DNA of 64,000 nt, taken from Williamsia limnetica (GTDB lineage Bacteria; Actinomycetota; Actinomycetes; Mycobacteriales; Mycobacteriaceae). Position 1 is the stretch's first letter. Each line of letters begins with the position of its first letter. Shown here piece after piece: positions 60,490 through 64,000 of this stretch. The translations under genes and the position numbers were made by a program. The stretch covers positions 341,882 through 405,881 of the forward strand of contig NZ_QJSP01000004.1 of assembly GCF_003217475.1 (NCBI RefSeq). The letters are read 5' to 3'. The notes under the pieces were generated by a model. The model ran no database searches, was not told the origin of the DNA, and saw nothing but the letters and a program-made list of their open reading frames with translations.

Positions 60490-61539
60490 TCAGTCGGCGA
60501 GGTCGGCCATGTCGAGGACGAAGCGATAGCGGACATCATTGCGGGACAGCCGCTCGAGCGCCTCGTTGACCTGTCTCGAGGGCACGACCTCGACGTCGGG
60601 AACGATGGCGTGTTCGGCGCAGAAATCGAGCATGTCCTGGGTGTGGCGACGCCCGCCGCTACCTGCGGAGCTCAGGCTCTTTCTCCCGATCAACAGGTCG
60701 ACGATGTCGACCGATTGTGGGCCGAGATACCCAAGCGTGCAGAGGGTTCCGTCGAGCGCGAGGGTGCGCAGGTACGGTGCGAGATCGTGGGGTACCGGTA
60801 TGCAATCGATGATGACATCGAGTTTGCCGAGCTGGGTAGTCATCGCTTCCTCGTCGGTAGAGACGACAACATGGTCGGCGCCGACTCGACGAAGGTCGCC
60901 GGCTTTGCTCTCCGACGTCGTGAAGACGGTCACCTCGGCCCCCAACGCACGGGCGAAGCGCACCGCGAGGTGGCCCAGACCGCCGATCCCCACCACCCCG
61001 ACCCTGACTCCGGGGCCGACGTCATTCTGTCGCAACGGTTCCCACACGGTGATGCCCGCGCACATGAGAGGCGCGACCGCTGCCGGGCCGAGAGCCGCCG
61101 GCCGGTGGTAGACGAAATGATCGCGGACGACGTACTCGTCGGAGAATGCGCCCATCGTGGCCGATCCGTCGTGTCGATCCGTTCCGCCGTAGGTCAACGT
61201 GGGGAAGTCTCGGCAGAAGTTCTCCTGGCCGACGCGGCACATGTCGCAGTCCCCGCAGGAATCCACGATGTTGCCGGCTGCGACCTCGTCGCCGACTGAG
61301 AACTCGGTCACCTGGGGGCCGACGGCGCGTACGGTGCCGACGAACTCGTGACCGGGCACGATCGGGAACACGCCTCCATCGGCGACAGGCGTGTGGATCG
61401 TGTGCAGGTCCGTATGGCAGACACCGCAATACGTGATGGTGATGGCAACGTCGTCCGGTCGAAGGTCACGCCGCTCGAATACGCCCGGTTCGAGCGGGGA
61501 GTGGTCGTCAACTGCTTGGTAGCCCCTGGTCCGTCTCAT
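60490..61539 (-). CDS. Zinc-dependent alcohol dehydrogenase (YahK/AdhC-like)
   Basis: The 349-residue protein has catalytic zinc ligands C38 (CGVCHTDLH) and H64/E65 (GHEFVG), structural cysteines C95, C98, C101 and C109, and the Rossmann loop GIGGLGHLAVRFARA. It is of the NADP-type broad-range aldehyde reductase group. ATG 61539 has GGAGA upstream. It is divergent from a TetR gene, with two matching palindromes between them, so it is probably repressed by that TetR. It converges on the enoyl-CoA hydratase gene with 3 bases between. Confidence 0.9.
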   Translation of the reverse strand: MRRTRGYQAVDDHSPLEPGVFERRDLRPDDVAITITYCGVCHTDLHTIHTPVADGGVFPIVPGHEFVGTVRAVGPQVTEFSVGDEVAAGNIVDSCGDCDMCRVGQENFCRDFPTLTYGGTDRHDGSATMGAFSDEYVVRDHFVYHRPAALGPAAVAPLMCAGITVWEPLRQNDVGPGVRVGVVGIGGLGHLAVRFARALGAEVTVFTTSESKAGDLRRVGADHVVVSTDEEAMTTQLGKLDVIIDCIPVPHDLAPYLRTLALDGTLCTLGYLGPQSVDIVDLLIGRKSLSSAGSGGRRHTQDMLDFCAEHAIVPDVEVVPSRQVNEALERLSRNDVRYRFVLDMADLAD

Positions 61540-61561
61540 TTCATTCTCCATCTCATAAAAC

Positions 61562-61577
61562 AACCAACTAGTTGGAT
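61562..61577. promoter_or_regulatory. TetR operator 1, core CCAACTAGTTGG
   Basis: CCAAC-TA-GTTGG is a perfect 12-bp palindrome (61564-61575) just upstream of the alcohol dehydrogenase start. It shares its arms with the second site at 61607-61622, so both are probably bound by the TetR encoded at 61641. Confidence 0.7.
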
Positions 61578-61606
61578 TCGATGTAGACGGCCTTTAGCGC
61601 GGTGGC

Positions 61607-61622
61607 AACCAACGAGTTGGTT
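61607..61622. promoter_or_regulatory. TetR operator 2, AACCAAC-GA-GTTGGTT
   Basis: Two perfect 7-bp arms around GA lie just 4 bases before the TetR -10 element (TAGGAT), where binding would block transcription of the TetR gene itself. The centre-to-centre distance to operator 1 is about 45 bp. Confidence 0.7.
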
Positions 61623-61626
61623 TGGG

Positions 61627-61632
61627 TAGGAT
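61627..61632 (+). promoter_or_regulatory. -10 element (TAGGAT) of the TetR gene
   Basis: TAGGAT ends 8 bases before ATG 61641 and directly follows operator 2. It fits a leaderless, autorepressed promoter. Confidence 0.5.
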
Positions 61633-61640
61633 CGGGCACC

Positions 61641-62237
61641 ATGGGAGATGCAGCGCAGACGCAGCAACGGATTCTCGCGGCGGCGACCGTGGAGTTCGCG
61701 GAGCGCGGGATCGCGGGTGCACGGGTCGACCGCATCGCTGCGACGACTCCGATCAACAAGTCGCAGATCTACAGCTACTTCGGGAGCAAGGACAAGCTGT
61801 TCGACGCCGTGTTCGCCGGACGCGTCGAGACCGGTGTCGCGGCGGCGCCGCTGGACGCCGACGATCTGCCCGACTACGCGGTCCGCCTCTACGACACGTA
61901 TCTCGATGATCCGCATCTCGTGCGCCTGTTGACCTGGGCGCGGCTGGAGCGGACGCCGTCCGGTGCCCTGTTCGGACATGTTCCGAATCGGGATGTCGAG
62001 GCGCTCGCGGCGATCGAGTACGCGCAGGCACGTGGTGTTCTCGTGGACGATATCGCGGCCGAGGATCTGTGGTCGATGCTCATCGCGCTCGCCGCCACCT
62101 GGGCCCAGAGCGCCATCGTCTACACCGCGGATGCCGCTGAGGACGCCGACCATCACGCGCGTCGGCGCACAGCCCTCCGGGCGACGGTCAGACGAGCGTT
62201 CTGCAAGAACCTAGACGCGACCGATGATCATCGCTGA
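61641..62237 (+). CDS. TetR-family regulator
   Basis: The 198-residue protein has a TetR helix-turn-helix at about 10-50 (TQQRILAAATVEFAERG, then DRIAATTPINKSQIYSYFGSK). Two matched palindromes separate it from the divergent alcohol dehydrogenase gene, and one lies at its own -10, so it is very likely an autorepressor that also controls that dehydrogenase. ATG 61641 is preferred; GTG 61602 would put both the -10 and operator 2 inside the coding region. The 3' end overlaps the convergent EthD gene by 27 bases. Confidence 0.88.
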   Translation: MGDAAQTQQRILAAATVEFAERGIAGARVDRIAATTPINKSQIYSYFGSKDKLFDAVFAGRVETGVAAAPLDADDLPDYAVRLYDTYLDDPHLVRLLTWARLERTPSGALFGHVPNRDVEALAAIEYAQARGVLVDDIAAEDLWSMLIALAATWAQSAIVYTADAAEDADHHARRRTALRATVRRAFCKNLDATDDHR

Positions 62238-62873
62238 GCGTTCGTGGTTGATGAAATTCTTCTCGTCTTCGAGAAGCGGCCCTGCGACCTCGGCGTTGGC
62301 AAGCACGGCGCGGAACGCCTCGTCCGTCGAATAGCAGGCCATCGCGATGCCGTCGTAGCGCGGGCCGGTGAATCCGGTCTGCTGCCAGGCTGTCTCGGTC
62401 AGCGCGGAGTCGGGATGGATCTGGCGGTAGCCTTCCGAGCCGGGCACCTGACGGCCGAGTTCAGCGTGCGTGGTGCGCCAATACTCGAGAAAGTCCTCAA
62501 ACGACATGCCGTCGCGGCGGGTCAGGGCCATGGCGAGAACGATGGGTTGGTCTCCGGGCACCACGGTGAACTCGGAGCCGATCAGTATCGATGATCGTTC
62601 TACGTCCACAGAAGTTCCGGCGCAGAGAGTTTCGGTCACCGACGCCAGGACTTCCGGCCTACTGAAATCGGCATCCACTTCGATGAAGCCGGCGAAAGCC
62701 GGTGCGTCATCTGTCTCGGATTCGTGAGCGAGTCCGCTGAGGATGCGGCCATCGTGAACAACCACCCGTACGGGAAGCCCCGTCGAGGCCCGCAACTCGC
62801 TCGCCATCACGCCGATTTCGGCCTGCTCGGCGCCCGCGACCACAGACGCCAGAACCAGCAGCGTACGAGACAT
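62211..62873 (-). CDS. EthD-domain protein
   Basis: The 220-residue protein has a C-terminal EthD-like ferredoxin-fold domain (about 105-215): LAMALTRRDGMSFEDFLEYW, RTTHAELGRQVPG and GIAMACYSTDEAFRAVL. The first 100 residues may be a second, weaker copy of the same fold. EthD proteins accompany oxidative pathways, such as ether or alkane degradation, and some are dehydratases. Its start overlaps the stop of the MDMPI-type gene by one base (TGATG), so the two are an operon. Confidence 0.8.
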   Translation of the reverse strand: MSRTLLVLASVVAGAEQAEIGVMASELRASTGLPVRVVVHDGRILSGLAHESETDDAPAFAGFIEVDADFSRPEVLASVTETLCAGTSVDVERSSILIGSEFTVVPGDQPIVLAMALTRRDGMSFEDFLEYWRTTHAELGRQVPGSEGYRQIHPDSALTETAWQQTGFTGPRYDGIAMACYSTDEAFRAVLANAEVAGPLLEDEKNFINHERSAMIIGRV

Positions 62874-63667
62874 CAGATGATGTCGACGGTGTCGAGAATC
62901 TTCTCTGCGTAGGCTGCGTCACCGTCGACCGATACATGTTTGCGCCATGGACTGCGGGTGGTTCCCCAGAGAATGAAATCTGTTGCGGGTGAGGTGATGA
63001 CCGTGTCGGTGTTCGACAGTCCCGGCTCAACCGTGAGCAGGTTTGAGCCGGGCTGCAGAGTCCATTCGCCGCCGCCGGGGCCGGTCAGCCGCACGCCGAG
63101 CGGGCGATTGAGCACGCCGCTCACCGGCGTGCACATCTGCGGCAAGCCGGTCCACATCCAGTCGACGGCGGCGCGAACCAGGTCATCTTCCGGGTCTGGG
63201 ACCTCGCGGTTGACGGGTGCCTCGGGTCCGAGTAGATCGACGTACATGTGGCACCACATGTCGAACGCAAACGCGTCTGAAAGCTGATGCGTCTGATAGG
63301 TTCCCAGATCGGTGAGCGTCATCGGCGCTGCGGCCAGTTCATCTGCCTGCATCGCTTCGAGTACGCCCATCGCACCGTCGACATTGGTGAGGAACTCGTC
63401 TGCCACCTGCGTGTTCGTCCAGTCCCGCCGTACGTCGACGAGCTGGTTCTGCAGCTCTTCCGCAGTCGTCGGTGCAGGCGCTGACGGATCGGGCTCGGGT
63501 GGGTCGACCATGACCTTGAAGTTCGAGCCGGTGTGCGCGACAAGGTCTTTGATAGACCAGCCCGCACATCGGCTGGGTGCGTCCCATTCCTTCGGGGTGA
63601 GGCTGCGGACAATGAGCGAGTACCTGTTGGCGAGCTCTCGACTGGCGGTCAATCCGGCTGTGCTCAT
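62873..63667 (-). CDS. Maleylpyruvate-isomerase-family, mycothiol-dependent enzyme
   Basis: The 264-residue protein matches the MDMPI/DinB-like fold: RYSLIVRSLTPKEWDAPSRC and AGWSIKDLVAHTGSN with the first metal His near residue 45, and a second metal His in FAFDMWCHMYVDL. A C-terminal SCP2-like part (WTLQPGSNLLTVEPG) may bind lipid. Family members use mycothiol with a metal. ATG 63667 has AAAGGA upstream. It heads a two-gene operon with the EthD protein. The region 63668-63781 holds palindromes AACTAGTT (63759-63766) and TGAC-T-GTCA (63747-63755) but no clear -10. Confidence 0.85.
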   Translation of the reverse strand: MSTAGLTASRELANRYSLIVRSLTPKEWDAPSRCAGWSIKDLVAHTGSNFKVMVDPPEPDPSAPAPTTAEELQNQLVDVRRDWTNTQVADEFLTNVDGAMGVLEAMQADELAAAPMTLTDLGTYQTHQLSDAFAFDMWCHMYVDLLGPEAPVNREVPDPEDDLVRAAVDWMWTGLPQMCTPVSGVLNRPLGVRLTGPGGGEWTLQPGSNLLTVEPGLSNTDTVITSPATDFILWGTTRSPWRKHVSVDGDAAYAEKILDTVDII

Positions 63668-63781
63668 GGCTGAATCCTTTGAATCACTGGCGCTCGGCGA
63701 ATGTGACCTGCGCCTCAGTTGAGTCGAGTCAACCACCTAACAGGGATGACTGTCAAGAAACTAGTTCGCTCATGCTGGTGT

Positions 63782-64000
63782 TCAGAAGGGTGGTGGGTTG
63801 TCCTCGCTTTTGTGTCTGTTGCGTAGTCGTTCTTGTTGACGGCGTATGTGTTTGGCGTGGGTGCGGGTGTGTTGTCGGGTGGGTGGTGGCGGTGTTTGTC
63901 GGGGTGGTGGGTGCGGGGGTGTGTGGGGTTCCCAGTCGTCGAAGACGATGTGGCGTAGTGCTGGGAAGAGGTCGTTGCCGGTCCAGGCGGGGCCGTGGTA
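63782..64000 (-). CDS. Second DUF222/HNH-family protein, C-terminal 72 residues (continues past the right edge)
   Basis: Read on the minus strand, the last 219 bases encode YHGPAWTGNDLFPALRHIVF, then a Pro/His/Thr-rich tail and HIRRQQERLRNRHKSED, ending with TGA at 63782-63784. This matches the C-terminus of the DUF222/HNH protein at 4290-6113 (YDGPAWTGDDLFPALRRIVW, then KHQRRQQERNRNRLRRE). The codons CCA, ACA, CGA, CAA and AGA are frequent, unlike the rest of the window. The HNH core lies beyond the edge, so it is unknown whether the gene is intact. Confidence 0.8.
   Translation of the reverse strand, partial: YHGPAWTGNDLFPALRHIVFDDWEPHTPPHPPPRQTPPPPTRQHTRTHAKHIRRQQERLRNRHKSEDNPPPF

Noticed and set aside
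63786..63990. G/T-rich tract that looks like a repeat array or CRISPR
   Set aside because: There are no regular repeats and spacers; it translates on the minus strand as the C-terminus of a DUF222/HNH protein.

Overview
This is a GC-rich actinobacterial chromosome segment, most likely from Gordonia or a close relative in the Mycobacteriales. Evidence: an antigen-85-type mycolyltransferase relative, an LldD2-type lactate dehydrogenase, three F420/LLM-type oxidoreductases, a mycothiol-dependent (MDMPI-family) enzyme, glucosylglycerate hydrolase, a KstR-type operator before a ketosteroid isomerase, 13E12-type DUF222/HNH proteins, and many apparently leaderless genes (TAnnnT ending 6-8 nt before the start codon). 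No rRNA, tRNA, CRISPR array, insertion sequence or prophage was seen, and no gene-free stretch exceeds 300 bases.

Layout. 0-6 kb: 5' part of lon, an SDR and its divergent HTH regulator, an SCO6745-type protein, a hypothetical protein and a DUF222/HNH protein. 6-10 kb: the Hen1-Pnkp RNA repair pair. 10-18 kb: cydAB, an LLM enzyme, a coiled-coil membrane protein, an aldehyde dehydrogenase, and a coupled secreted lipase/mycolyltransferase-like pair. 18-30 kb: FAD oxidoreductase, APC permease, lldD2, FMN reductase, msrB-msrA, DUF202, an MFS transporter, ATP-grasp, DUF2252, a degenerate EAL-DICT protein and Dps. 30-37 kb: VOC protein, a KstR-type site with ketosteroid isomerase and an epoxide-hydrolase-like enzyme, LLM enzyme, DDAH, SDR, glucosylglycerate hydrolase and an alpha/beta hydrolase. 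37-46 kb: an acyl-CoA ligase/DUF5938/SDR operon facing a TetR gene, a Tat-exported PhoX phosphatase behind a PHO-box-like repeat, an LLM enzyme, and a large unassigned protein with a duplicated 3' tail.

46-63.7 kb is an accessory-looking catabolic island: esterase, zinc alcohol dehydrogenase, Rieske oxygenase, a 101-residue companion protein, two ThuA-like proteins, two related TetR regulators, histidine phosphatase, SDRs, lipoamide dehydrogenase, a PEP-utilising-type protein without a visible ATP-grasp domain, an MDR reductase, an enoyl-CoA hydratase, a second alcohol dehydrogenase with a divergent TetR, and EthD and MDMPI proteins. Its substrate cannot be named from sequence. Several palindromes and a shared CAAGTWA element suggest local regulation. 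The window ends in the 3' end of a second DUF222/HNH protein, in opposite orientation to the first.

All calls come from reading the sequence and from knowledge of the families; no database search was run.
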